Made by a program: the position numbers and the translations under genes
Shown here: piece after piece, positions 23,494-33,900 of the stretch
How positions within the stretch are numbered: position 1 is the stretch's first letter
Layout: every line of letters begins with the position of its first letter
Notes under the pieces: generated by a model
The model's input: only the letters and a program-made list of their open reading frames with translations
The model's database searches: none
What the model was told of the DNA's origin: nothing
Assembly: GCF_000621565.1 (NCBI RefSeq)
Contig: NZ_JHXZ01000014.1
Location: 124,001 to 188,000, forward strand
Reading direction: 5' to 3'
Origin: Butyrivibrio sp. LB2008
Lineage (GTDB): Bacteria; Bacillota; Clostridia; Lachnospirales; Lachnospiraceae
Length of the DNA: 64,000 bases

Positions 23494-23516
23494 TTTCCTA
23501 CCAACTTAGTAGGAAA
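23494..23516. promoter_or_regulatory. Palindromic operator at the suf promoter
   Basis: TTTCCTAC and GTAGGAAA form a perfect 8+8 inverted repeat around CAACTTA. It overlaps the transcription start region, ideal for repression. An Rrf2/IscR-type Fe-S sensor is the obvious candidate, but no such gene is in the window. Confidence 0.6.
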
Positions 23517-23536
23517 ACACGGAAAGGAAAATTATC

Positions 23537-24295
23537 ATGTCAGATGCGTCTTTATTACAGGTAAAAAACTTATCTGTATCAATAGATAACGAGTTGCCGA
23601 TTCTGCACAAGATCAATTTAGATATAAAGCCCGGAGAGACTCATGTACTCATGGGACCAAACGGAGCAGGAAAGTCCACACTTGGATATTCCCTTATGGG
23701 TAATCCTCATTATTGTGTAACAGAGGGAAATATCCTTTTTGACGGACAGGATATTACAGATATTTCTGCAGATAAGAGAGCAAAGGCAGGAATGTTCCTG
23801 TCATTCCAGAATCCCTATGAGATTCCCGGAATTTCACTCAGCAGTTTTATAAGAAATTCTTTCCACGCCCAGACAGGTGCACCTGTTAAGCTTATGGCTT
23901 TTCAGAAGTCACTTAAGGCAGCAATGGAAGTCCTTTCCATGGATGAGGCTTATGCGGACAGAGACCTTAACGTTGGTTTCTCAGGTGGTGAGAAGAAGAA
24001 AGCAGAGATCCTTCAGCTTCTTATGCTTAATCCCAAACTTGCGATCCTTGATGAGACGGATTCGGGACTTGATGTTGATGCTGTAAGAACAGTATCCAAG
24101 GGCATTCAGGAGTATCAGAAGAAAAAGGACGGAGCACTTCTTATAATCACACACAGCACCAAGATTCTTGAGTCATTGCACGTTGATTATACACATGTGC
24201 TTGTTAAGGGCAAACTTGTTTGCACAGGAGACGGATCTCTTGTTGAGGAGATCAATGCTAACGGATTTGAGAAATTTATCTCAGAAGCTGAATAA
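23537..24295 (+). CDS. sufC: Fe-S assembly ATPase SufC
   Basis: The ABC-type ATPase of the SufBCD scaffold that builds iron-sulphur clusters in the cytosol. 252 residues with Walker A GPNGAGKST (40-48), Q-loop FLSFQNPYEIPG (the SufC hallmark), signature NVGFSGGEKKKAE, Walker B LAILDETDSGLD and the H-loop ITHS. GGAAAGGAA precedes the ATG. It is the first gene of sufCBDSU, the usual order in Firmicutes. Confidence 0.97.
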   Translation: MSDASLLQVKNLSVSIDNELPILHKINLDIKPGETHVLMGPNGAGKSTLGYSLMGNPHYCVTEGNILFDGQDITDISADKRAKAGMFLSFQNPYEIPGISLSSFIRNSFHAQTGAPVKLMAFQKSLKAAMEVLSMDEAYADRDLNVGFSGGEKKKAEILQLLMLNPKLAILDETDSGLDVDAVRTVSKGIQEYQKKKDGALLIITHSTKILESLHVDYTHVLVKGKLVCTGDGSLVEEINANGFEKFISEAE

Positions 24296-24321
24296 TATTG
24301 GCCGGATAACAGAGGATTGAT

Positions 24322-25731
24322 ATGAGCGAGAATAAACAGAAAGTGGTCGAGATAGACCGCAGCGCATATGAATTTAAAGATATAGAGACAGAAAAAGACT
24401 TCTACAGGATGGAGGAAGGTCTTGATGAAGAAACTGTATTAAAGGTTTCTGCGGAAAAGAACGATCCTGAATGGATGAGAGATTTCAGACTCAAGTGCTT
24501 GAAACTTTACAACGAGATGGAGATGCCCAAATGGGGCCCAAGTATTGAAGGCCTTGATATGGACAGGATCACATCGTATGTAAGACATAAGTCTGATATG
24601 AAGAATAACTGGGAAGATGTACCCGAGGATATTAAGAACACTTTTGAAAGACTCGGTATCCCTCAGGCAGAGAGAGAATCTCTTGCCGGTGTGGGCGCTC
24701 AGTACGATTCAGAGCTTGTATATCACAATGTAAAAGATGAGGTTGCGGCTCAGGGCGTTATATATACAGATCTTGAGAGTGCTATGAGGACAGAATACGC
24801 AGACATGATAAAGAGCCACTTTATGACTCTTATACCGCCTACGGATCACAAATTTGCAGCGCTCCACGGAGCGGTATGGTCCGGAGGCTCATTTGTATAT
24901 GTGCCCAAGGGAGTCAAGGTAGATATCCCCCTTCAGTCATATTTCAGACTTAATGCGGCAGGAGCGGGACAGTTTGAACATACTCTCATAATTGTTGATG
25001 AAGGTGCAGACCTTCACTTCATAGAAGGATGTTCGGCGCCAAAGTACAACGTGGCCAATCTTCACGCGGGAGCAGTTGAGCTCTTTGTGGCAAAGAATGC
25101 GAGACTTCGCTATTCAACAATCGAGAACTGGTCCAAGAATATGTACAACCTTAATACCAAGAGAGCTCTTATCGAAGAGAATGGAATCATGGAGTGGGTA
25201 TCGGGATCGTTTGGATCTCACACGGGATATCTTTATCCTATGACTATTCTTAAGGGCGATCATTCCAAGATGGAATTTACAGGAATTACTTTTGCCGGAA
25301 AGGGACAGAACCTTGATACGGGAGCAAAGGTAGTACATCAGGGAGTGGGAACTACATCCGTTATCAATTCCAAGTCTATTTCAAAGGACGGTGGAATAGG
25401 AACATACAGAAGCAGTGTTGTGATCCAGAGTTCAGCCAAAAAGGCAAAAGCTTCGGTTTCCTGTGATTCACTTATGGTTGACAGCATTTCAAGAGCAGAT
25501 ACCATTCCGGGAATGGACATCAGAACTGACGATGCTGATGTAGGACATGAGGCTAAGATCGGAAGAATCAGCGATGATGCTATTTTCTATCTTATGTCCA
25601 GAGGAATCAGCGAAGAAGAAGCTAAGGCTATGATCGTGAGCGGATTTGCCAATCCTGTTTCCAAGGAACTTCCGCTTGAGTATGCCGTTGAGATGAATAA
25701 CCTTATTAAGCTTGAGATGAGCGGACATTGA
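24322..25731 (+). CDS. sufB: Fe-S cluster scaffold SufB
   Basis: A 469-residue core subunit of the SufBCD complex on which the cluster forms. Landmarks are WMRDFRLKCLKLYNEMEMPKWG, VGAQYDSELVYHN, FVYVPKGVKVDIPLQSYFRLN, the FIEGCSAPKY cysteine region and the long beta-helix ending in GHEAKIGRISDDAIFYLMSRG, which is shared with SufD. The length is normal. It begins 26 bp after sufC with AGAGGATT before the ATG. Confidence 0.97.
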   Translation: MSENKQKVVEIDRSAYEFKDIETEKDFYRMEEGLDEETVLKVSAEKNDPEWMRDFRLKCLKLYNEMEMPKWGPSIEGLDMDRITSYVRHKSDMKNNWEDVPEDIKNTFERLGIPQAERESLAGVGAQYDSELVYHNVKDEVAAQGVIYTDLESAMRTEYADMIKSHFMTLIPPTDHKFAALHGAVWSGGSFVYVPKGVKVDIPLQSYFRLNAAGAGQFEHTLIIVDEGADLHFIEGCSAPKYNVANLHAGAVELFVAKNARLRYSTIENWSKNMYNLNTKRALIEENGIMEWVSGSFGSHTGYLYPMTILKGDHSKMEFTGITFAGKGQNLDTGAKVVHQGVGTTSVINSKSISKDGGIGTYRSSVVIQSSAKKAKASVSCDSLMVDSISRADTIPGMDIRTDDADVGHEAKIGRISDDAIFYLMSRGISEEEAKAMIVSGFANPVSKELPLEYAVEMNNLIKLEMSGH

Positions 25732-25744
25732 GAAGGGACTTCAC

Positions 25745-26914
25745 ATGAACAAAGATTTGAACATGAAGGTTAATGTGCTGCCTGTTTTGACATACGGTTT
25801 TCTTAAGGTCAATGACAGTACAGTTTCCGAATCAGACATAAAAATAGATAGCTTTGAAACTCCGGATGCAAGTAAGATGCCGCAGGGCGTAAATGTAAAA
25901 CGCGGAGTTGATTATGCGGAAGCAGGCGAGATCTTTATAAAGAATAAAGACAGGATCATGTATACCACAGGCGATTTTGCAGGCCCTAACGCCGATACGA
26001 CAGGAAGAAATGAAGGTCAGGCAATCAGGACCGGAATGGGAATCGATGTGGACGAGCTCATGATCTCCGCAGGCGCTAAGTGCGATATTTATACGGTTGA
26101 GGAAAATGTTAAAGTTTCCGAGCCCGTTGTCATAGAGTACAAGATGAAAGACGGCGAGGGATGTATATCAGCGCAGGTCATTCATGCCAAGAAAGATTCT
26201 GAGATAAATGTCATCCTTGCATATGAATCGGAAAAGGATTTTGGCGGTTTCCACGGAATCAGCACAAGACTTCTTGCCGAAGAAGGCGCAAAGATTAATA
26301 TTTATAAGATCCAGATGCTTGGCGATAAGTTCATTCATTTTGATGATATCGGCGGAGCATGTTTTAAGGGCGGATCAATCGGCGTTACGACTTTGGAACT
26401 TGGTGCCAAGAAGGCGTGGACCGGCTGTCTTGTAAATCTTGTTGAAAAAGAAGCTGAGCTCATATCAAATATGGGTTATCTCGTAAGATATGACAATTTC
26501 CTCGATGTGAATTATGTTGCAGATCAAAGAGGAAAAAATACAAACTCTGTAATGCATGCAAAAGGAGTTCTGATGGATTCCGCAACCAAGGTATTCAGAG
26601 GAACAATTGATTTTAAGAACGGAAGCTCGGGATCGGCAGGAGATGAGCAGGAAGATACACTTATGCTCAGTCCTGATGTAATAAACCGCAGCATGCCCGT
26701 AATCCTTTGTCAGGAAGAAGATGTTGACGGAAGGCACGGTGCAACAATAGGACAGCTTGGCGAAGACTTGTTGTTCTATATGCAGACAAGAGGAATCGAT
26801 GAAGAAAATGCAAAGCGCATGATGATCAGGGCGAGACTCGACAGCGTTGCAAGAACGATTCCCGATAAGGAACTGGAACAGAGAGTTGTATTCTACATTC
26901 AGAATATCATTTAA
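25745..26914 (+). CDS. sufD: Fe-S cluster assembly protein SufD
   Basis: A 389-residue paralogue of SufB that completes the scaffold. The C-terminal half shows the shared beta-helix end (VDGRHGATIGQLGEDLLFYMQTRGIDEENAKRMM). The N-terminal 200 residues are divergent, as usual for SufD. It lies 13 bp after sufB with AGAAGGGA before the ATG. Confidence 0.93.
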   Translation: MNKDLNMKVNVLPVLTYGFLKVNDSTVSESDIKIDSFETPDASKMPQGVNVKRGVDYAEAGEIFIKNKDRIMYTTGDFAGPNADTTGRNEGQAIRTGMGIDVDELMISAGAKCDIYTVEENVKVSEPVVIEYKMKDGEGCISAQVIHAKKDSEINVILAYESEKDFGGFHGISTRLLAEEGAKINIYKIQMLGDKFIHFDDIGGACFKGGSIGVTTLELGAKKAWTGCLVNLVEKEAELISNMGYLVRYDNFLDVNYVADQRGKNTNSVMHAKGVLMDSATKVFRGTIDFKNGSSGSAGDEQEDTLMLSPDVINRSMPVILCQEEDVDGRHGATIGQLGEDLLFYMQTRGIDEENAKRMMIRARLDSVARTIPDKELEQRVVFYIQNII

Positions 26915-26933
26915 CAGTAGGTAGGAAAAAGAA

Positions 26934-28154
26934 ATGGCTAACATCGGAGATTATCGAAAAGACTTCGATATTTTAAATTCAGGTGACTATGTATATTTTG
27001 ATAATGCGGCTACTTCACAGAGACCCAATCAGGTTCTGGATGCAATATCAAACTTTTATCGCACGGCAAATGCCAATCCTTTAAGGGGCTTATATGATTG
27101 GAGTATGGCGGCAACAGAAATGTATGAGGATTCAAGGCGCGTTGTTGCTGATTTCATAGGTGCGAATTCTCCCGAAGAGATTATTTTTACAAGAAACACT
27201 TCTGAATCGCTCAACCTCGTGGCATACAGCTACGGTCTTGATAATGTATCTGAAGGTGATGAAGTTGTTATCTCTGTAATGGAGCATCACAGCAACATCT
27301 TGCCCTGGCAGATGGTATGCAGGAAGAAAAATGCAAAGCTTGTATATCTTGAGCCCGATGAAGAAGGCGTTATCTCCAAGGAAGAGTACGAGAGCAAGAT
27401 TACAGACAAGACAAAGGTTGTTGCTATAGGTCATGTGTCCAATGTTATGGGCGTTACCAACCCTGTAAAAGAGATTGCGGCATATGCTAAGTCTAAGGGC
27501 GCAATCGTGGTTGTGGACGGCGCTCAGTCAACACCTCATATGAGAGTAAACGTACAGGAACTCGGTGCAGATTTCTTTGCATTCTCCGGACACAAGATGC
27601 TCGGACCTATGGGCATAGGCGTTCTTTACGGAAAAAAAGATCTTTTGGAAAAGATGTCTCCATTCCTTACAGGCGGAGAAATGATAGAGTATGTTACAAG
27701 AACAGATGCTACTTATGCAGAGCTTCCTCATAAGTTTGAGGCGGGTACTGTTAACGCATCCGGAGCGGTTGGCCTTGCAGAAGCAATCAGATACCTTCAA
27801 AATGTCGGTTTTGAGGCTATAGAGGCGCAGGAGCAGAAGCTTACCGCACTTCTTATGGATGGAATGTCAAAACTCCCTTATATCAAAATATACGGCTCAA
27901 AAGACCCTAAGAAGCATTGTGGTATCGTTACATTTACAATTGACGGTGTGCACCCTCATGATATTTCATCGGTGCTCAATGACGATCACGTATGCATAAG
28001 AGCGGGACACCACTGTGCTCAGCCACTTATGCAGTTTATCGGTGCCGGATCTACCGCACGTGCAAGTTTGTACTTCTATAATACAGAAGAAGAGGTTAAA
28101 ATATTCCTGGAGAAACTTGCAAAGGTTAGGGAGGTCATGGGATATGGAGCTTAA
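26934..28154 (+). CDS. sufS: Cysteine desulfurase SufS
   Basis: A PLP enzyme that takes sulphur from cysteine as a persulfide for the Suf scaffold. 406 residues. Visible are YFDNAATSQRP, the HHSN motif (MEHHSNILPWQ), the PLP lysine in FAFSGHKMLGPMGIGVLYG, and the type II active-site loop with the catalytic Cys in RAGHHCAQPLMQ. GTAGGAAAAAG precedes the ATG. The last 11 bp overlap sufU, so the pair is coupled. Confidence 0.96.
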   Translation: MANIGDYRKDFDILNSGDYVYFDNAATSQRPNQVLDAISNFYRTANANPLRGLYDWSMAATEMYEDSRRVVADFIGANSPEEIIFTRNTSESLNLVAYSYGLDNVSEGDEVVISVMEHHSNILPWQMVCRKKNAKLVYLEPDEEGVISKEEYESKITDKTKVVAIGHVSNVMGVTNPVKEIAAYAKSKGAIVVVDGAQSTPHMRVNVQELGADFFAFSGHKMLGPMGIGVLYGKKDLLEKMSPFLTGGEMIEYVTRTDATYAELPHKFEAGTVNASGAVGLAEAIRYLQNVGFEAIEAQEQKLTALLMDGMSKLPYIKIYGSKDPKKHCGIVTFTIDGVHPHDISSVLNDDHVCIRAGHHCAQPLMQFIGAGSTARASLYFYNTEEEVKIFLEKLAKVREVMGYGA

Positions 28155-28599
28155 GCAGTTATATCGAGAGATAGTAAATGAGCATAATCTGCGACCTGTA
28201 CACAGGGGTAAATTGGAAAATCCGGATCTTGTAATGCGTGGAATAAATCCAAGCTGTGGCGATGATATCACATTGCAGCTCAAGGTTGAAAACGGTGTTA
28301 TTACGGACGGTAAATATGTTGGAAGCGGATGTGCCATATCACAGGCATCTGTAGACATGATGGTTGACCAGATAATAGGTAAGAGCAAGGAAGAGGCAAT
28401 TAAGCTTGCAGGAACCTTTATGGGCATGATAAAAGGCGAAATAACGGACGAGGAGAGCATAGAGTCTCTTGATGAAGCTGCTTCGCTTCAGGACGTAAGA
28501 CACATGCCTGCAAGAGTCAAATGCGCCGTTCTTGGCTGGCATACCATGCAGGAGATGCTCGAGCACCCCGAAAAGGCAAATGACAAAGTAGAAGAGTGA
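28144..28599 (+). CDS. sufU: Sulphur-transfer protein SufU
   Basis: A 151-residue zinc protein that accepts persulfide sulphur from SufS. The zinc ligands are C38 and D40 (PSCGDD), C63 (GSGCAISQAS) and C127 (VKCAVLGW). The insertion between the second and third ligands is typical of Gram-positive SufU rather than IscU. The start at 28144 is set by AGGGAGG ten bases before it. It is the last suf gene; a long palindrome follows 17 bp later. Confidence 0.95.
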   Translation: MELKQLYREIVNEHNLRPVHRGKLENPDLVMRGINPSCGDDITLQLKVENGVITDGKYVGSGCAISQASVDMMVDQIIGKSKEEAIKLAGTFMGMIKGEITDEESIESLDEAASLQDVRHMPARVKCAVLGWHTMQEMLEHPEKANDKVEE

Positions 28600-28616
28600 T
28601 ACGGAGATTTACGGAC

Positions 28617-28812
28617 GCCCGGCCACAAAGGTATATATTCGGAAATATGCTGTGTACGTCTGCGCAGTGATTTTCATTAATTTATAGAAACGGGATATTC
28701 TGACTTTCACGTTGTTCAGAGAAGTCAGAATATCCCGTTTCTATAAATTTTGAAAATCATCTTGCTCGTCCGAAGACAGCGTATTTCCGAATATATACCT
28801 TTGTGGCCGGGC
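28617..28812. repeat. 196-bp imperfect palindrome after suf
   Basis: Outer arms 28617-28647 and 28782-28812 are perfectly complementary over 31 bp (starting GCCCGGCCACAAAGG). Inner arms 28679-28706 and 28722-28749 are perfectly complementary over 28 bp. The part between matches in pieces (GCTGT/ACAGC and TGATTTTCA/TGAAAATCA). The 15-nt tip is at 28707-28721. No ORF or transposase is present and no clear target duplication flanks it. It could be a MITE-like element, a REP-type palindrome or an extremely stable RNA hairpin. Confidence 0.85.
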
Positions 28813-28842
28813 TATCTACGAAAAGGTCGGTAGTCACAAAAA

Positions 28843-28866
28843 CGAGCTTTGAAAAGCTCGATTTTT
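28843..28866. terminator. Bidirectional hairpin terminator
   Basis: CGAGCTTT (28843-28850) pairs with AAAGCTCG (28853-28860), with a T-run on the right and an A-run on the left. It can end the suf transcript rightward and the tRNA-Lys transcript leftward. Confidence 0.8.
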
Positions 28867-28973
28867 GTTGCGAAATATGTATATGCGACTAAATAATCTT
28901 TGTTCTAGTGGAAAAAAGACAAAGAAAAAAGTACCATCCCCATAGGATATACCTATGAAAACAGTACTCGGCG

Positions 28974-29046
28974 TGCGCTGCCAGGGTCTCGAACCCTGGA
29001 CAACCTGATTAAGAGTCAGGTGCTCTACCAACTGAGCTAGCAGCGC
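28974..29046 (-). tRNA. tRNA-Lys (CTT anticodon)
   Basis: Cloverleaf with acceptor GCGCTGC/GCAGCGC, D arm GCTC-AGTTGGTA-GAGC, anticodon stem CCTGA/TCAGG with loop CTCTTAA (anticodon CTT), T arm CCAGG-GTTCGAGA-CCCTGG and discriminator A. CCA is not encoded. Confidence 0.96.
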
Positions 29047-29250
29047 ATTTGTCATTTAGCGGCTGTGCCGTATCTCAACGACAAGTGATATGTTACTACG
29101 CTTAAAAAAGAATTGCAAGTGTTTTTTTCAAAAAATTTTAAAAAAATGTATTTTTTTTAAATTTGACATATCTGTGAGGATATATTTGTGGTAAATTAGA
29201 TGTTATGAAAAAATTCAAGAATGCAAAATTGAAAAACGAAAGGTGTGTAT

Positions 29251-30027
29251 ATGATATTTGATACGCATGCTCATTACGATGACAGACAGTATGATGAGGA
29301 CAGGGAGATACTCATTTCTTCTTTGAGTAAAGCCGGTATCGGCAAAGTCGTAAATATAGGTGCAGACATGGCATCAAGTGAAAGAGCACTTGGCCTTGCA
29401 CATGAGTACGATTATATATATGCAGCGGTCGGGGTACATCCAAGCGAAGTGGAAGAGCTTAATGATGAAGCAATAGAGCGCTTGAAGTCATGGACGGCGG
29501 ATGAGAAGTGTGTGGCTGTAGGAGAGATAGGACTCGACTATCACTGGCCGGATCCTTCTCCTGAAATTCAGAAGAAATGGTTTATTAGGCAGCTTGATCT
29601 TGCAAGAGAGGTACATCTTCCGGTGGTGATTCATTCAAGAGACGCTGCAAAGGATACGATGGATATAATGCATAGCGAGCACGCAGAAGAGATAGGCGGA
29701 GTGGTGCACTGCTTTTCTTATTCCAAAGAGCTTGCAAAAGAGTGTGTGGACATGGGCTTTTATATTGGAGTCGGAGGTGTTGTGACTTTCAAGAACGGAC
29801 GTAAGCTCAGAGAAGTTGTGGAAGAGATTCCGATGGAAAAGATACTTCTTGAGACAGATTGCCCGTATCTTTCCCCTGAGCCACACAGAGGAGAGCGTAA
29901 CAGCTCTTTAAACCTGCCCTATGTGGTAAAAGCTATAGCTGACATAAAAGGTATCAGCGAAGAAGAAGTTATACGTATAACAGAAGACAATGCAAAGCAT
30001 ATGTACGGAATTATTACGGAGGTATAA
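29251..30027 (+). CDS. tatD: TatD-family metal-dependent DNase
   Basis: 258 residues of an amidohydrolase-fold nuclease that trims DNA (and possibly D-aminoacyl or RNA substrates). The metal ligands appear in FDTHAHYDD, GEIGLDYHW, VIHSRDA, HCFSY and LLETDCPYL. ATG at 29251 is chosen because AAAGG lies seven bases upstream; a GTG six bases earlier is possible. It directly abuts rsmA, a conserved neighbourhood in Firmicutes. Confidence 0.93.
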   Translation: MIFDTHAHYDDRQYDEDREILISSLSKAGIGKVVNIGADMASSERALGLAHEYDYIYAAVGVHPSEVEELNDEAIERLKSWTADEKCVAVGEIGLDYHWPDPSPEIQKKWFIRQLDLAREVHLPVVIHSRDAAKDTMDIMHSEHAEEIGGVVHCFSYSKELAKECVDMGFYIGVGGVVTFKNGRKLREVVEEIPMEKILLETDCPYLSPEPHRGERNSSLNLPYVVKAIADIKGISEEEVIRITEDNAKHMYGIITEV

Positions 30028-30888
30028 ATGGCATATCTTGGAAACGCGGCACGCACAAAGGAAGTGCTGAGCAAATACAATATGAGCGCAAAAAAGAAAT
30101 TCGGACAGAATTTCCTTATAGACAGCGGTGTACTTGACGGAATAGTAGAAGCTTCGGGAGTAACGAAGGAAGATTGCGTTCTTGAGATCGGCCCCGGTAT
30201 AGGAAGCCTTACTCAGTATCTGGCTGAAGCTGCAAAGCGTGTTGTGTCCGTTGAGATAGACAAGACACTTATACCTGTTTTAAATGACACATTATCCGAG
30301 TATGACAACGTTACAGTGATCAACGAAGACATACTTAAGGTTGATATAGAGAACATAGTAAAAGAATACAATGATGGAAGAAAAATAAAGGTTGTTGCCA
30401 ATCTACCCTATTACATTACAACACCGATAATCATGAAGCTCTTTGAGAGCAATGCACCCATAGATAGCGTTACAGTCATGGTACAGAAGGAAGTTGCGGA
30501 CAGAATGGTCATGGGACCGGGAAACAAGGATTATGGTTCGCTTTCACTTGCTGTAGGTTATTACGCAAAGGCAACATCCGTTATGAACGTTGCGCCGGGA
30601 AGCTTTATCCCGCAGCCGAATGTAGGATCGGCGGTTGTGCATCTTAAGAGATATGAAGAGCCGGCAGTAGAAGTCGGTGATGAAAAGTATATGTTTGAGA
30701 TTATAAGAACAGCGTTTAATCAGAGGAGAAAAACTCTTTCAAACGCTCTTTCAAATAATCCGTCGCTAAAGGTAACGAGACAACAGGTTCAAGATGCGTT
30801 AACCGAGATAAATATTGACGAAAAAGCAAGGGGAGAAGTGCTTTCTCTCACGCAATTTGCGCGACTTTCAGACATTTTACAAAGATAA
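30028..30888 (+). CDS. rsmA: 16S rRNA dimethyladenosine methyltransferase RsmA (KsgA)
   Basis: Dimethylates two adjacent adenosines at the 3' end of 16S rRNA during 30S assembly. 286 residues. SAM motif I is VLEIGPGIGSLT; the catalytic motif IV is ANLPYYITTP; the C-terminal helical domain (AFNQRRKTLSNALS) is intact. It starts on the base after the tatD stop, with ACGGAGG before it. Confidence 0.96.
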   Translation: MAYLGNAARTKEVLSKYNMSAKKKFGQNFLIDSGVLDGIVEASGVTKEDCVLEIGPGIGSLTQYLAEAAKRVVSVEIDKTLIPVLNDTLSEYDNVTVINEDILKVDIENIVKEYNDGRKIKVVANLPYYITTPIIMKLFESNAPIDSVTVMVQKEVADRMVMGPGNKDYGSLSLAVGYYAKATSVMNVAPGSFIPQPNVGSAVVHLKRYEEPAVEVGDEKYMFEIIRTAFNQRRKTLSNALSNNPSLKVTRQQVQDALTEINIDEKARGEVLSLTQFARLSDILQR

Positions 30889-30943
30889 GGTGCTTATGTT
30901 AAACTAACACTGGATATAGTTGGGGCACCAAAGAGGTGATATT

Positions 30944-33900
30944 TTGGATAAAGTTGAATACAAGATTCGAGCCGATGAGATCAAGGCTTTAATTGGGGAA
31001 GGCAGATTTGCCGAGGCTGTGAAAATTGCTGACACTATTGACTGGAAACGTGTAAAAAGTGTTGCAATGCTTTGTACGATAAGTGATTTATATAAGATAA
31101 ACAGACGCTTTGAAGAGAGCAGAGATATTTTGCTCATGGCATACGACAGACACCCCACGGGTAGAGCGATTGTATACTCCCTATGTGAACTTGCAATAAA
31201 GATGGGAGAATTTGTTCAAGCTGTAGAATATTACAAAGAATTTGTCAGAATAGCGCCCAGAGATACAGGGCGATATATCTTGCAGTATAAACTCTATGAA
31301 GCTCAGGAAGTAAGTCTTGAAGAGAGAATCGCGGTTCTCGAAGAATTCAAAAAACATGATTATAGGGAAAAATGGGTATATGAGTTGGCGTATCTTTATC
31401 ACAGGATAGGCCTTACTACTGAGTGCATTGAAACATGCGACGAGATGTTTTTGTGGCTTGGTGACGGCAACTATGTTATGAAGGCACTTGAACTTAAGGC
31501 TCTTCATGAACCCCTTTCGCCCGAACAGCAGGACAGATATGTCAGATATAAGCAGAAACACGGCGGATATATTGACAGATCGATCGTTGTAAATAATGAG
31601 AATCCTGTACAGAATCCGGCTGCTCAGAGCATGCCCGGAATGTCCCCCGTTACCCAGGATACCAGAGAGATGCCTCCGGTATCGAATGATGTTGAGATTA
31701 AGGCGCCATCTGTTGATGTAAGCGCATATAATACAATGAATCTGCAGGCTGCACTTGCAGAAGAATTAAAGCCATATATCGGAGGAGATGAGCAAGCACA
31801 GGCTGTTGCGGCGCAGTTTCAGGCGGGAATGGCGCAGCCACAGGGAAGTTTTTCACAGCAGGATAGCTTCTCGCAGTATCAGTCAGCTATGGCTCAGCCG
31901 CAGGATGGCTTTGCACAGCCACAGGCAAATGCTGTACAGCCACAGGCCGGAATGACACAGTCGCAGGGAAGTTTTGCGCAATATCAGGCTGAGATGGCCC
32001 AGCAGCAGGCTAATATTGCACAGCCACAGGGAAGCTTTTCGCAGTACCAGGCTGAGATGGCTCAGCAGGACAGTTTCGCACAGCAGGAAAGCTTTGCGCA
32101 GGCACAGAATACAGCTGCACAGGCTGAAGCTTATGGCGCTCAGCAGGCATATGGAAATACAGAGTACAATCAGGAACCGGTTAATGCTGCCGAGCCGGAG
32201 ATATTTGACGAAGACGAAGCTATGCAGGAAGACAGCTCTTTTTCGCGTGTTTCTGGAACAATAGGAGAGCCTGCATCAGGTAGTATAGAAGAAGTATTTT
32301 TTGATACACATGAAATTCATCTGCCTGAGAAAGATCTTGAATTTAAGCCGGCTCCCGAGAACAGGGAGGAAGTTCCCGCAGCGGAGCAGGTTTCAGATAT
32401 CGCAGAAGTTGCACAGGAAGAGCCTTCAGAGTTTTTTGATATGGAAGATGATTCTGATGGGCAGGGGTTTGAAGCACCTACAGAAGATATAGAAGACATA
32501 GCATATAAAGCACCGGTTTATGAGAACAGACCATTGGAAGATGAGGTACCCGGAGCAGTAATACATCCAAATGCAAGTTATAACATGTCCAGCGGATTTG
32601 ATAAGATGCTTTCACAGGACTATGACGGGCAGATCAAGATGGCTGTCGAGCCTGAGCCTGAAGTTGAGAAGCAGATCACAGGTCAGATCAGCATTTCCGA
32701 GTATATTCAGAACTGGGAGCAGTTCAAGAAGGAACAGCAGGAGAGACAGTTAGAGAGCGTAAAGAAAAAAGTTTCCGATCAGACGGGAGATCTTTTTGCA
32801 GATTATGATGAGATAGCAAAGGCAGGACTTCAGGAGAAGATTGAGAAAGCAATCGCCGATGCCATCAAGAAAGAAAAACAAAAGCGCGCTTCGGGAAGAA
32901 GCGATTGGTCCAGAAACAGTGCGGACATTATAGATGAGGCTGTTGATGAAGTTATTAATGGCACAGAAGACGATGATTCTGATCACTCTTTTGCAGATGA
33001 GGAACAGACAGCTGTAGCAGAAACCGAAAAGAAAAAGAGTGGTTTTGCGCGCGAAGAGTTCGGTGATTCAAGGAATGACAGAAAAGAAGAAGTTGAGAAG
33101 GCAGAGGATGCCAAGAAGGCGGATGTGTCTGAAGAAGATCTGGAAGATTCGAGAAGAAATCCGAACAGAAACAGAACCAGAGCGGAAGGAAGGCCGGATC
33201 CGAGATCCAGAGAAAGAAACAGAGGCGAGGACAGAAACGCCGGAAGATCCGCAGACAGAAGACCTCAGGGACAGAGACCTGATAATCAGAGAAATGAGAA
33301 TCAGGAGCCTTCAGACGCATTAAAGAAAAAGCTTAAGAAGCATCATTCCGGAAACAGAGAGATTGAAGAGAGATTAAGGAAGATGACTCCCGAAGAGAAG
33401 GAGTTGTTCGGACCTTACATTCATCATAAGAAATCGAGAAGACAGATTATCAAAGCAATTGATAACATGAGCATGGAAGCTTTTAGCGGAAATGTCATTG
33501 TTACCGGTGAAGAGGGCGCAGGAACAATCAATCTTGCGAAGGGACTTATCCGTGCCGTTCAGGCATCCAATTCGAACTTCAGCGGAAAAGTTGCGAAGAT
33601 AACAGCGAATACGCTCAATAAGAAGAGGCCGGCGGCAATTTTTGAAAAGCTTGCGAACGGCGCACTTATAGTTCAGAGAGCGGCAGATATTATGCCTGAA
33701 ACAGCTGCTGAACTTATAAAGATTCTCAAGGAAGAGAAAAAAGGTATAATAATAGTAATGGAAGATACCAAGGAAGATATGAACAAATTCCTTGATATGA
33801 ATCCTGATTATAAAGAGAGTTTCAGCGTAAGAGTTGATATAGAAGCTCTCGATGACGAGTCACTTGTGGCATATGCCAAGCAGTATGCGCTTGAGAATGA

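Noticed and set aside
28617..28812. Ordinary rho-independent terminator of the suf operon
   Set aside because: Arms are far too long, no T-run follows, and a proper terminator lies at 28843-28866.
29163..29191. TTGACA promoter for tatD
   Set aside because: A good -35 box is present at 29163 but no acceptable -10 box lies 15-19 bp downstream, so it was not listed.
31974..32264. Rightward Arg/Leu-rich frame inside the large TPR/AAA-like gene
   Set aside because: It is an alternative frame of the glutamine-rich repeats and reflects base composition, not a gene.
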